From Streptomyces paradoxus (lineage in GTDB: Bacteria > Actinomycetota > Actinomycetes > Streptomycetales > Streptomycetaceae): 64,000 bases of DNA. Each line of letters starts with the position of its first letter. Position 1 is the stretch's first letter. Below, piece by piece: positions 14,525-22,293 of this stretch. The translations under genes and the position numbers were made by a program. A model generated the notes under the pieces. That model was not told where the DNA came from. It saw nothing but the letters and a program-made list of their open reading frames with translations, and made no database searches. The DNA lies in contig NZ_JACHGV010000005.1 in the NCBI RefSeq assembly GCF_014202475.1, positions 310,001 to 374,000 on the forward strand. Direction: 5' to 3'.

Positions 14525-15643
14525 TTGGAATTCGGCATCTTCGTTCAGGGATACGTCGGCAAACGGGCCGAGACCGACCCGCTCGCCGAGCACAAGGCGC
14601 TGATGGAGGAGACCGAGTACGTCATCCAGGCCGACAAGTCCGGTTTCAAGTACGCCTGGGCCTCCGAGCACCACTTCCTGGACGAGTACTCGCATCTGTC
14701 CGCCAACGACGTCTTCCTCGGGTACCTGGCGCACGCGACCGAGCGGATCCATCTCGGCTCCGGGATCTTCAACCCGCTCGCCCCCGTCAACCACCCGGTG
14801 AAGGTCGCCGAGAAGGTCGCCATGCTCGACCACCTCAGCGGCAACCGCTTCGAGTTCGGCAGCGGACGGGGCGCCGGGTCCCACGAGATCCTCGGGTTCA
14901 TGCCGGGGGTCACCGACATGAACCACACCAAGGAGCTGTGGGAAGAGACCATCGCCGAGTTCCCCAGGATGTGGCTCCAGGACGAGTACCAGGGCTTCCA
15001 GGGCAAACACTGGTCGCTGCCGCCGAGGAAGGTCCTGCCGAAGCCGTACGGTCCGGCGCACCCGGCCATGTGGTACGCGGCCGGTTCGCCCCCGTCGTAC
15101 GCCATGGCCGCGAAGAAGGGGCTCGGCGTGCTCGGCTTCAGCGTGCAGAAGGTCTCCGACATGGAGTGGGTGCTGGAGCAGTACAAGACGGCGATCGTGG
15201 ACGCGGAGCCGGTCGGCGCGTTCGTCAACGACAACGTGATGGTGACGACCACGGCGATCTGCGCGCCCACCCATGAGGAGGCGGTGCGGATCGCCGCGAG
15301 CGGGGGGCTGCACTACCTGCCCTCGCTGGTGTTCCGGTACCACGACACGTTCCCCCGGCCCGAGGGGTTCCCGGTGTGGCCTCAGACGCTGCCGGAGTAC
15401 ACCGAGGAGTTCGTGGAGGTCCTCATCGAGGAGGAGCTGCTGATCTGCGGGGATCCGGACGAGGTGCTGCGGCAGTGCAAGCGGTGGGAGCAGGCCGGGG
15501 CGGATCAGCTGAGTTTCGGGTTGCCGGTGGGGGTGCCGAAGGAGGAGACGCTGCAGACGATCCGGCTGGTCGGGGAGTACGTGATTCCCAGGATCGATAC
15601 GGATCCCGTGCATCGGACTTCGCGGTTCCGTCAGGGCGCCTGA
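14525..15643 (+). CDS. LLM-class flavin-dependent monooxygenase
   Basis: This 372-residue luciferase-like monooxygenase shows ASEHHFLDEYSHL near residue 50 (the EHHF motif of bacterial luciferases and nitrilotriacetate-type monooxygenases), LGSGIFNPLAP near 77, and MLDHLSGNRFEFGSGRG near 100. These favour reduced FMN use. The start is a TTG, chosen because the MEFGIFVQ beginning matches the family and no ATG or GTG lies in frame nearby. The operator palindrome sits just upstream. It begins an apparent operon with the D-aminoacylase-like hydrolase and aldehyde dehydrogenase, suggesting oxygenation then hydrolysis and aldehyde oxidation. The substrate is unknown. Confidence 0.9.
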   Translation: MEFGIFVQGYVGKRAETDPLAEHKALMEETEYVIQADKSGFKYAWASEHHFLDEYSHLSANDVFLGYLAHATERIHLGSGIFNPLAPVNHPVKVAEKVAMLDHLSGNRFEFGSGRGAGSHEILGFMPGVTDMNHTKELWEETIAEFPRMWLQDEYQGFQGKHWSLPPRKVLPKPYGPAHPAMWYAAGSPPSYAMAAKKGLGVLGFSVQKVSDMEWVLEQYKTAIVDAEPVGAFVNDNVMVTTTAICAPTHEEAVRIAASGGLHYLPSLVFRYHDTFPRPEGFPVWPQTLPEYTEEFVEVLIEEELLICGDPDEVLRQCKRWEQAGADQLSFGLPVGVPKEETLQTIRLVGEYVIPRIDTDPVHRTSRFRQGA

Positions 15644-15673
15644 GCTTTCGTCGGCGGGTGCGGGTGGTGCGTG

Positions 15674-15700
15674 GCTGATCGCGCAGTTCCCCGCGCCCCT
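15674..15700 (+). repeat. 27-bp dispersed repeat, copy 1
   Basis: A 27-bp sequence with core CGCAGTTCCCCGCGCCCCT lies in the gap between the LLM monooxygenase and the amidohydrolase. An exact reverse-complement copy is at 52545-52571. Both are intergenic. From memory this GC-rich element is common across Streptomyces genomes. It is not a CRISPR or an insertion-sequence end. Confidence 0.75.
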
Positions 15701-15739
15701 TGAGGTAGGACATCGCACCGGAGCTGAGAGGAAGCCCCC

Positions 15740-17470
15740 ATGCTCGATCACGTCATCCAGGGCGCGACAGTCGTGGACGGGACGGGTGCCTCGGCATACA
15801 CCGCCGACGTCGGGATACGAGACGGTCGGATCGCCGTCGTAGGGACGGTCACCGAGGAGGCACGGTCGGTCGAGGACGCCACCGGACTCGTCCTCACCCC
15901 CGGCTTCGTCGACCCCCACACCCACTACGACGCCCAGCTCTTCTGGGATCCGTACGCCACGCCCTCGCTCAACCACGGCGTCACCACCGTCGCCGGGGGG
16001 AACTGCGGGTTCACGCTCGCGCCGCTGCATCCTGACCGGCCCGAGGACGCCGACTACACGCGGCGGATGATGTCCAGGGTCGAGGGCATGGCGCTGGTGG
16101 CGCTGGAGGAGGGGGCGCCCTGGAGCTGGCACTCCTTCGGGGAGTACCTGGACGCCCTGGAGGGGCGGATAGCCGTCAACGCCGGTTTCATGGTGGGGCA
16201 CTGTGCGCTGCGGCGGTACGTGATGGGGCCGGACGCGGTGGGCGGGCAGCCGAGCCAGGAGCAGCTCGCCGCGATGGTGCGGCTGCTGCGGGAGGCCATG
16301 AACGCCGGGGCGTGGGGCCTGTCCACCACCCAGTCGAGCAGTCACTCCGACGGCGACGGGCAGCCCGTCGCCTCACGGCACGCCCAGCCGGCCGAGCTGC
16401 TGGCCCTGTCGCGGGCCGTCGGGGAGTGCGAGGGCACGCAGATCGAGGCGATCGTCGCGGGCTGTCTGGACCAGTTCAGCGACGCGGAGATCGATCTGTT
16501 CGTGGAGATGAGCGCGGTGGCCGGGCGGCCGCTGAACTGGAACGTGCTGACCATCGACGCGTCCGTTCCCGAGCGCGTGCCCCGGCAGCTGCTGGCGAGC
16601 GAGCAGGCGAGGAAGGCGGGCGGCAGGGTCGTGGCCCTCACCATGCCGATCCTCACCCCCATGAACATGTCGCTGGGGACGTTCTGCGCGCTGAACCTCA
16701 TCCCCGGGTGGGGGCCGGTCCTCGGACTGCCCGTGCCCGAGCGGATCGAGAAGCTGCGCGACCCGGACGTGCGGGCCGAGCTGCTGCGGCGCGCGAACTC
16801 CAAGGAGGCGGGGGTCTTCCGGCGGCTCGCGAACTTCGGGCGGTACGTCATCGGCGACACCTACAGCGAGGCGAACGCCGGGCTCACCGGGCGCGTGGTG
16901 CGGGACATCGCCGAGGAGCGCGGGCAGGAACCCTTCGAGTGTCTGGTGGAGATCTGCGCCAACGACGAACTGCGCACGGTGCTGTGGCCGATGCCGACCG
17001 ACAACGACCCGGCGTCCTGGGCGCTGCGGGCCGAGACCTGGCAGCACGAGGACGTGCTGCTCGGCGGGTCCGACGCGGGCGCCCATCTGGACCGGATGTG
17101 CGGGGCGCCGTACACCACCCGGTTCCTCGGGGACTGCCTGCGGGGCCGGAAGCTGGTCGGTCTGGAGCAGGCCGTGAAGATGCTGACCGACGACCCGGCA
17201 CGGCTCTTCGGACTGCGCGAGCGGGGGCGGATCCAGGAGGGCTGGCACGCCGACCTGGTCCTGTTCGACCCGGAGCGGATCGACGCGGGCCCGGCCACCC
17301 TGGTGCACGACCTGCCGGGCGGCAGCCCGCGGCTGGACTCCCGGGCGCTGGGCGTGCGGGCCGTGTGGGTCAACGGGGCCGAGGCGATCCGGGACGACGT
17401 GGTGACCGGGGCCGTACCGGGCCGGGTGCTCCGCTCGGGGCGGGACACGGAGACGGTGAGCACACGGTGA
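15740..17470 (+). CDS. D-aminoacylase-like N-acyl-amino-acid amidohydrolase
   Basis: This 576-residue metallo-dependent amidohydrolase starts with the small beta-sandwich typical of urease-type amidohydrolases. It has the metal-binding GFVDPHTHYDAQL at ~54-66 (H-x-H), a substrate-pocket GGNCGFTLAP near 89, and the metal Asp in GGSDAGAHLDRM near 445. It is most like N-acyl-D-amino-acid deacylases but longer than the ~480-residue bacterial enzymes. The start has AGAGGAAG upstream. It is probably in an operon with the LLM gene before it, and it overlaps the aldehyde dehydrogenase by 4 bp. The actual substrate may be another amide or carbamate of the pathway. Confidence 0.87.
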   Translation: MLDHVIQGATVVDGTGASAYTADVGIRDGRIAVVGTVTEEARSVEDATGLVLTPGFVDPHTHYDAQLFWDPYATPSLNHGVTTVAGGNCGFTLAPLHPDRPEDADYTRRMMSRVEGMALVALEEGAPWSWHSFGEYLDALEGRIAVNAGFMVGHCALRRYVMGPDAVGGQPSQEQLAAMVRLLREAMNAGAWGLSTTQSSSHSDGDGQPVASRHAQPAELLALSRAVGECEGTQIEAIVAGCLDQFSDAEIDLFVEMSAVAGRPLNWNVLTIDASVPERVPRQLLASEQARKAGGRVVALTMPILTPMNMSLGTFCALNLIPGWGPVLGLPVPERIEKLRDPDVRAELLRRANSKEAGVFRRLANFGRYVIGDTYSEANAGLTGRVVRDIAEERGQEPFECLVEICANDELRTVLWPMPTDNDPASWALRAETWQHEDVLLGGSDAGAHLDRMCGAPYTTRFLGDCLRGRKLVGLEQAVKMLTDDPARLFGLRERGRIQEGWHADLVLFDPERIDAGPATLVHDLPGGSPRLDSRALGVRAVWVNGAEAIRDDVVTGAVPGRVLRSGRDTETVSTR

Positions 17471-18918
17471 CGGCACGGCAGCCGTTGTTCGTCGGCGGCT
17501 CCTGGGTGGAGCCGGACGGCGGGCACTACGAGGTGACCGACCCGGCGAGCGAGGAGACCGTCGGGTGGGCGCCGGAGGCCTCGCGGGAGCAGGTGCTCGC
17601 GGCCTGTGCCGCGGCCCGCGAGGCCTTCGGGCCGTGGTCGCGCACCGCACCGGAGGAGCGGGCCGCGGTCCTCGGGCGGGCGGCGGGGATCATCACCGGA
17701 CGGCTGGAGGAGTACGCGTCACTGGCCCGGGCGGAGACCGGAGCGACCCTCGGCACCGCGCGTGGCATGCAGGTCGGCGTCGCCGCCGCCCGCTTCCGGC
17801 GCTACGCGCGCGTGGAGCCCGCCGAGTGGCCGGTCCCGCCGCAGATCAACGAGGCCGGACCGATGGGGAAGGCGGGTGTGATGGGCGCCCTGGCCGTCCG
17901 GCAGCCCGTCGGGGTCGTCACCTGCGTCACCTCGTACAACAACCCCTGGGCCAACCCGGCCGGGAAGATCGCGCCCGCCCTGGCCATGGGCAACACGGTC
18001 GTGGTGAAACCGGCCCCGCAGGATCCGCTGTCGGTGTACCGGATGGCGGAGGCCCTGGAGGCGGCGGGCGTGCCGCCGGGCGTGGTGAACGTCGTCAGCG
18101 GCTCCCGTACGGAGGTCGGCGAGGCGGCCGTGGCGTCGCCGGACGTCGACATGGTCAGCTTCACCGGCTCCACGGCGGTCGGGCAGCGCATCGGCGAGGT
18201 GTGCGGGCGCGACATGAAACGGCAGTTGATGGAGCTGGGCGGGAAGGGCGCCGCGGTCGTCTTCGACGACGCCGACCTCGGCTCGGCCGTCGCCGGGATC
18301 GGCACGACCTTCTCCTTCTACAGCGGCCAGATCTGCACGGCACCGACACGGGTGCTGGCGCAGCGCGGCATCCACGACCGTCTGGTGGACCAACTGGCCG
18401 CCTACGCCCGCCGGCTGAAGGTCGGGGACCCGCGCGAGCGGGACACCGTGGTCGGGCCGGTGATCTCGGGGGCGCACCGGGATCGGGTGGAGTCGTACGT
18501 CGAACTGGGCCGGAAGGAGGGCGCGGTGGTGGTGACGGGCGGCGAACGCCCGGTTCTGCCCAGCGGCTTCTACGTCGCCCCCACCCTCCTGGCCGGCTGC
18601 GGCAGCGACATGCGCGTGGTCCGCGAGGAGATCTTCGGGCCGGTGGTGGCCGTCGTCCCCTTCGACGACGAGGAGGAGGGCATCGCGCTCGCCAACGACA
18701 CCGACTACGGCCTCATCGACTACGTCTGGTCGGGCGACGTGGCCCGGGCCTTCCGGGTGGCGCGGCGGCTGCGGGCCGGCGGGGTGGGCGTGAACACCGT
18801 CGGCCGCAACATGGAAGCGCCCTTCGGCGGCTTCAAGAAGAGTGGCGTCGGCCGGGACGTCGGGTCGTACGCGCTGCACGCCTACAGCGAGGTGCAGGCG
18901 ATCGTGTGGCCGGGGTGA
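17467..18918 (+). CDS. Aldehyde dehydrogenase family protein
   Basis: This 483-residue NAD(P)-dependent aldehyde dehydrogenase has FTGSTAVGQRIGE near residue 226 for cofactor binding, catalytic Glu in MELGGKGA near 256, catalytic Cys in GQICTAPTR near 291, and EEIFGPVVAVVPF near 389. The GTG start overlaps the preceding stop (GTGA), so it is coupled to the amidohydrolase. It probably oxidises an aldehyde produced by the monooxygenase/hydrolase pair to the acid that the pathway's acyl-CoA ligase could activate. This order is inference. It is convergent with the deazaflavin gene six bases downstream. Confidence 0.93.
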   Translation: MTARQPLFVGGSWVEPDGGHYEVTDPASEETVGWAPEASREQVLAACAAAREAFGPWSRTAPEERAAVLGRAAGIITGRLEEYASLARAETGATLGTARGMQVGVAAARFRRYARVEPAEWPVPPQINEAGPMGKAGVMGALAVRQPVGVVTCVTSYNNPWANPAGKIAPALAMGNTVVVKPAPQDPLSVYRMAEALEAAGVPPGVVNVVSGSRTEVGEAAVASPDVDMVSFTGSTAVGQRIGEVCGRDMKRQLMELGGKGAAVVFDDADLGSAVAGIGTTFSFYSGQICTAPTRVLAQRGIHDRLVDQLAAYARRLKVGDPRERDTVVGPVISGAHRDRVESYVELGRKEGAVVVTGGERPVLPSGFYVAPTLLAGCGSDMRVVREEIFGPVVAVVPFDDEEEGIALANDTDYGLIDYVWSGDVARAFRVARRLRAGGVGVNTVGRNMEAPFGGFKKSGVGRDVGSYALHAYSEVQAIVWPG

Positions 18919-18924
18919 GGCCCC

Positions 18925-19428
18925 TCAGGCGTCCAGGTCCACCCGCACCGTCAGCAGGTTCGTCCCGAGGACCCGCACCCCCAGGCTGTTGACCCGGGGC
19001 AGCCCGCGCAGCCGCGCCACCGGATCGTCCTGCGGCATCAGATGCGCCGTGCCCGCGTGCCAGCGGCCGCGGATCCGTACCCGTACCCGCGGATCCGCCT
19101 TGATGTTGCGCACGTACTGCGACCGCTCGCCGAACTCCGACACCAGCCAGAAGGAGCCGCCGACGCGGCGCCCGCCCACCGGCGTCCGGCGGGGCCGCCC
19201 CGAGACGCGGCCCGTCGTCTCCAGGACCGTCTGGAGGGGGAGGCGGCGCAGGAGCGGGTTGAGGCGGCGCTGGACGGCGGTGGTCGCGCGGAACCTCAGG
19301 TCGGTGCGGCGGGACAACCGCTGGCCGGTCGTGGACCGGGACGTACTGCCGCTGCCCGCCCGGCGGCGGAGTCGGACGACGGGCGGCTGGCCCTCTACTT
19401 CCGTGATCCACATAAGGGGGTCCGACAC
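18925..19428 (-). CDS. Nitroreductase-family deazaflavin (F420)-dependent oxidoreductase
   Basis: This 167-residue DUF385/Ddn-type split-barrel protein has a basic N-terminal ~60 residues. The family core follows: TTGRVSGRPRRTPVGGRRVGGSFWLVSEFG (positions ~83-112) and YVRNIKADPRVRVRIRGRW near 118-136, the F420-phosphate-binding region. Such enzymes use F420H2 for quinone or activated-ene reduction. The longer-than-usual N-terminus may interact with membrane lipid or be a start miscall. An internal start near residue 60 would give a more typical length. It lies 6 bp downstream of the PHP-domain gene and is probably cotranscribed with it. fbiC nearby supports cofactor supply. Confidence 0.85.
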   Translation of the reverse strand: MSDPLMWITEVEGQPPVVRLRRRAGSGSTSRSTTGQRLSRRTDLRFRATTAVQRRLNPLLRRLPLQTVLETTGRVSGRPRRTPVGGRRVGGSFWLVSEFGERSQYVRNIKADPRVRVRIRGRWHAGTAHLMPQDDPVARLRGLPRVNSLGVRVLGTNLLTVRVDLDA

Positions 19429-19434
19429 TCGATC

Positions 19435-20943
19435 TCACCGACGTCCGAGAAAGATCGGGTTGGTGAACGCCGCCAGCGGCCCGGGGAGCGGTCCCGCCGC
19501 CGCCTCGTGGCGCAGTTCGGCCCGTACGTACGCCGCGTACGACGGTGTCGTCCGCCACTCGACCACGCCCGAGCCGGCCACCGGCAGCGGGGCGCTGGTG
19601 TGGACGACGCCCTGGTCGGTGACGAGGCGGACCGTGCAGCGCGGGGCGCCGGTGACCTCCAGGCGGACGGTGACCGGGGTGTCGCGGCCGACGGCGAGCC
19701 GCTCGCCGATGCCCGCGTGCTCGCCGCGTCCGCCGGACGCCCGGAAGGACAGCGTGACCCTCGCGGACTCGGCGACGTAGGAGCGTCCCGCCCGGATGCC
19801 CTCCTGGATGGCCTCCCGGGTCAGGTCGTCGGCGAGGACGACCGTCTGGGGGCTGCCCACCGCGTCCGGTGAGCGGTGGGCGTCGCTGCTGCCCATGGCC
19901 GGGATCCAGTCGCGCCCGTCCCGTACGGACGCCACGAGCATGCTGTCCCAGTCGGCCAGGGCGACCTCGTCGTCGGGCGTGTACGGGCCGTTCCACGCCT
20001 CCACGGCGTCCGCCTCGCCGAAGCCGAACTTCCAGTTGCAGCCGATGCAGGTGGCGTGCGGATGGGCCGGGACGACCAGGCCGCCGGCCCGGCGGATCTG
20101 CCGGGCGAACCGGCCGAAGCGGTTGTCGCGGGCCCGGTAGCGCCAGTCGACGAAGGTGCCCGGGTCGGTACCGAGCGCGACGACGTGCCCGTTCCTGGTC
20201 GTGACCTCCTCGCCCAGCATGACCAGCAGGTCGTCCCCGGCCACGTCGGCCCAGTGCGCGTGCGCCGCGTGCGTGTTGTGCTCGGAGGAGTTGATGAAGT
20301 CCAGACCGGCCGCCCGGGCCAGTTCCCCGATCTCGGCGGGGGTGCGGCGGCCGTCGGAGTGCCAGGAGTGCAGATGGCAGTCGCCCCGGTACCAGGCGCG
20401 CCCCCGCCCCTTGGCCCGCTCCGGCGGGTACACCGGCTCCACGGTCTCGCCCGGCTCCCCGTAGGTCAGCGTGATCGTGATCTCGTACGACAGGCCCTGC
20501 GGGGCGACCGTGTACGGGCCGAGCGCGATGTGCCAGGTGCCCTCGCGCACCGGGCCGGGGAGGTAGCCGGGCGTCGCGTCGTCCGCGCGGAGGAAGAACT
20601 CGGTGCGCGCCCCGCCCGACCAGCCGCGGAAGCCCCGGCCGCCGAGCTCGGTGCCGCGTTCGTCGAAGACGCCGATGTCGAGGGCGTTGCCGAGCGTCCC
20701 GGCCGGGACGGACGGCCGGTCGTAGGTGTAGGCGACCTTGAGCTCCCGGACACCGGCAGGGACCTCGACGGGCACGTACACGAAGTCCGGGGACCCGGGC
20801 GGCAGCGTGCCGCGCACGGTCCTGCTCTCCTGGTCCCCGTCGGCCGCTGAAGCGAAGCTCACGCTTCCCAACGTAAGCGCGGCCGCCGCTCCCGTCATGA
20901 ACAGAGCGCGCCGGCCGAGCCCGCCGTGGCTGTCCTCGCACAT
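19435..20943 (-). CDS. Secreted CehA/McbA-type PHP-domain metallohydrolase
   Basis: This 502-residue protein has a probable Tat signal (RRALF followed by a hydrophobic stretch and ASA-A cleavage near residue 33). A beta-rich N-terminal domain comes next, then a PHP metallo-phosphoesterase domain from ~185 with GDCHLHSWHSDG, SSEHNTH, PAHPHA and GSSDAH metal motifs. CehA/McbA members hydrolyse carbamate or phospho-esters, and the substrate here is unknown. The start is the ATG at 20943, chosen because it begins the signal peptide. In-frame coding upstream of it lacks family character. It is the first gene before the F420 oxidoreductase, transcribed leftward. Confidence 0.86.
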   Translation of the reverse strand: MCEDSHGGLGRRALFMTGAAAALTLGSVSFASAADGDQESRTVRGTLPPGSPDFVYVPVEVPAGVRELKVAYTYDRPSVPAGTLGNALDIGVFDERGTELGGRGFRGWSGGARTEFFLRADDATPGYLPGPVREGTWHIALGPYTVAPQGLSYEITITLTYGEPGETVEPVYPPERAKGRGRAWYRGDCHLHSWHSDGRRTPAEIGELARAAGLDFINSSEHNTHAAHAHWADVAGDDLLVMLGEEVTTRNGHVVALGTDPGTFVDWRYRARDNRFGRFARQIRRAGGLVVPAHPHATCIGCNWKFGFGEADAVEAWNGPYTPDDEVALADWDSMLVASVRDGRDWIPAMGSSDAHRSPDAVGSPQTVVLADDLTREAIQEGIRAGRSYVAESARVTLSFRASGGRGEHAGIGERLAVGRDTPVTVRLEVTGAPRCTVRLVTDQGVVHTSAPLPVAGSGVVEWRTTPSYAAYVRAELRHEAAAGPLPGPLAAFTNPIFLGRR

Positions 20944-21118
20944 GCTGCTGCTCCCCAGGTGTCGTCGGTGACGTGGCGTGGGTGGTGCGGGGGTGGTGCC
21001 TGCAACCCTTGTATTGAGTCGTGAATTTGTGCGCAAGGGAGGGGAACCGGACGACGAACGGTGGATGGTCCGACCGGTCGGTATGGACAGTCGGGCCGCC
21101 CTCGGGTAGAGAAAGGTC

Positions 21119-21964
21119 ATGCGCATCGCCGTGACGATCTTCCTCACCGACGAGACGATCACTCCGACCCGGCTGGCCCGGGAGCTGGAGGACCGCGGTT
21201 TCGCCGGGCTGTATCTGCCCGAACACACCCACATCCCCGTGGAGCGGACCACGCCGTACCCGGCGGGCGGTGAGCTGCCGCCCGAGTACGGCCGCACCCT
21301 CGACCCGTTCGTGGCCCTCGGTCAGGCCGCCGCCGTCACCGAGCGGCTCGGGCTCGGCACGGGCATCACGCTCGTCGCCCAGCACGACCCGATCGACCTG
21401 GCCAAGCAGGTGGCGACCCTCGACCATCTCTCCGGCGGCCGGTTCACGCTCGGGATCGGCTTCGGCTGGAACGTCGAGGAGGCCGCCGACCACGGCGTGC
21501 TGTGGAGTACCCGGCGCGAGCTGGTCCGGGACCGGATGGCGCTGATGCGGGCCTTGTGGTCGGAGGAACCGGCCGCCCACGACGGGGAGTTCGGCAGCGT
21601 CCGGGCCAGTCACGCTCATCCCAAGCCCGTGCAAAAGCCACGCGGTCCGGTCATCGGCCCGCGCACGCTCGTCGGCGGGGCCGCCGGGCCCAAGCTGTTC
21701 TCCCACATCAGCGAGTACGCCGACGGCTGGCTGCCGATCGGCGGCCGCGGCCTCGGCGAGTCGCTGCCGGTCCTGCGCACCGTCTGGGCCGACGCCGGCC
21801 GCGACCCCCGGGCCCTCCAGGTCGTCCCCTACGCCGTCCACCCGACCCCGGGCAAGCTCGCCCACTACGCCGACCTCGGCATCGAGGAGGTCGTGGCGCA
21901 GCTGCCTCCGGCGGGGGAGGCGGAGGTGCTGAAGACGCTGGACGGCCTCGCCGCCCATCTCTGA
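21119..21964 (+). CDS. LLM-class F420-dependent oxidoreductase
   Basis: This 281-residue luciferase-like protein has LYLPEHTHIP near residue 33, a non-prolyl cis-peptide region near LGTGITLVAQHDPI (~77-90) and VATLDHLSGGRFTLGIGFGWNVEE near 98-121. All are characteristic of the actinobacterial F420-dependent LLM subgroup (TIGR03619 style). The ATG at 21119 is immediately preceded by AGAAAGG. It stands alone 175 bp from the divergent PHP-domain gene. The substrate is unknown. With the LLM genes at 12.7 and 14.5 kb it makes three luciferase-like enzymes within 9 kb, close to fbiC. Confidence 0.87.
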   Translation: MRIAVTIFLTDETITPTRLARELEDRGFAGLYLPEHTHIPVERTTPYPAGGELPPEYGRTLDPFVALGQAAAVTERLGLGTGITLVAQHDPIDLAKQVATLDHLSGGRFTLGIGFGWNVEEAADHGVLWSTRRELVRDRMALMRALWSEEPAAHDGEFGSVRASHAHPKPVQKPRGPVIGPRTLVGGAAGPKLFSHISEYADGWLPIGGRGLGESLPVLRTVWADAGRDPRALQVVPYAVHPTPGKLAHYADLGIEEVVAQLPPAGEAEVLKTLDGLAAHL

Positions 21965-22042
21965 CAAGTCCCCTGCCCGGCAAGCCGGTTGGCCTCCCTC
22001 TACTAAACTACTGTTCAGTTCACCACGGGGGGAGAGAGCGTC

Positions 22043-22249
22043 ATGCGGCTTGCCTGGTTTTCCTGGCTCCTGCGTCATTTCACCGAGTACGGCTACAGTC
22101 AGGGGCTGCTGCGTGCCGCGATCGGCACGACGGCCGTGCTGGTGACCGCCGCGCTGGCCTGGTTCGCCCTGCACCGCCACAGACCGGCCGCCGTGGCCGC
22201 CGCCGGTTTCGTCTCGGCCCTGGGCATCGGCTGGCTGGCCTTCCACTGA
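22043..22249 (+). CDS. Small two-helix membrane protein
   Basis: This 68-residue hydrophobic protein has a GGGGGAGAG ribosome site upstream of ATG. Two predicted membrane helices are at ~24-42 (IGTTAVLVTAALAWFALH) and ~49-67 (AVAAAGFVSALGIGWLAF), separated by a short basic loop HRHRP. I do not recognise a family. It lies 44 bp upstream of fbiC and could share its transcript. Confidence 0.6.
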   Translation: MRLAWFSWLLRHFTEYGYSQGLLRAAIGTTAVLVTAALAWFALHRHRPAAVAAAGFVSALGIGWLAFH

Positions 22250-22293
22250 CGGGGCTGCCCCGAGCCTGATCAGCGCACTCGTATGCTCGAAGG

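Noticed and set aside
16312..17466. N-terminal extension of the aldehyde dehydrogenase frame by ~385 codons
   Set aside because: It lies wholly inside the D-aminoacylase-like gene in another frame and is Arg/Gly/Ala-rich. The GTGA overlap at 17467 supplies the real start.
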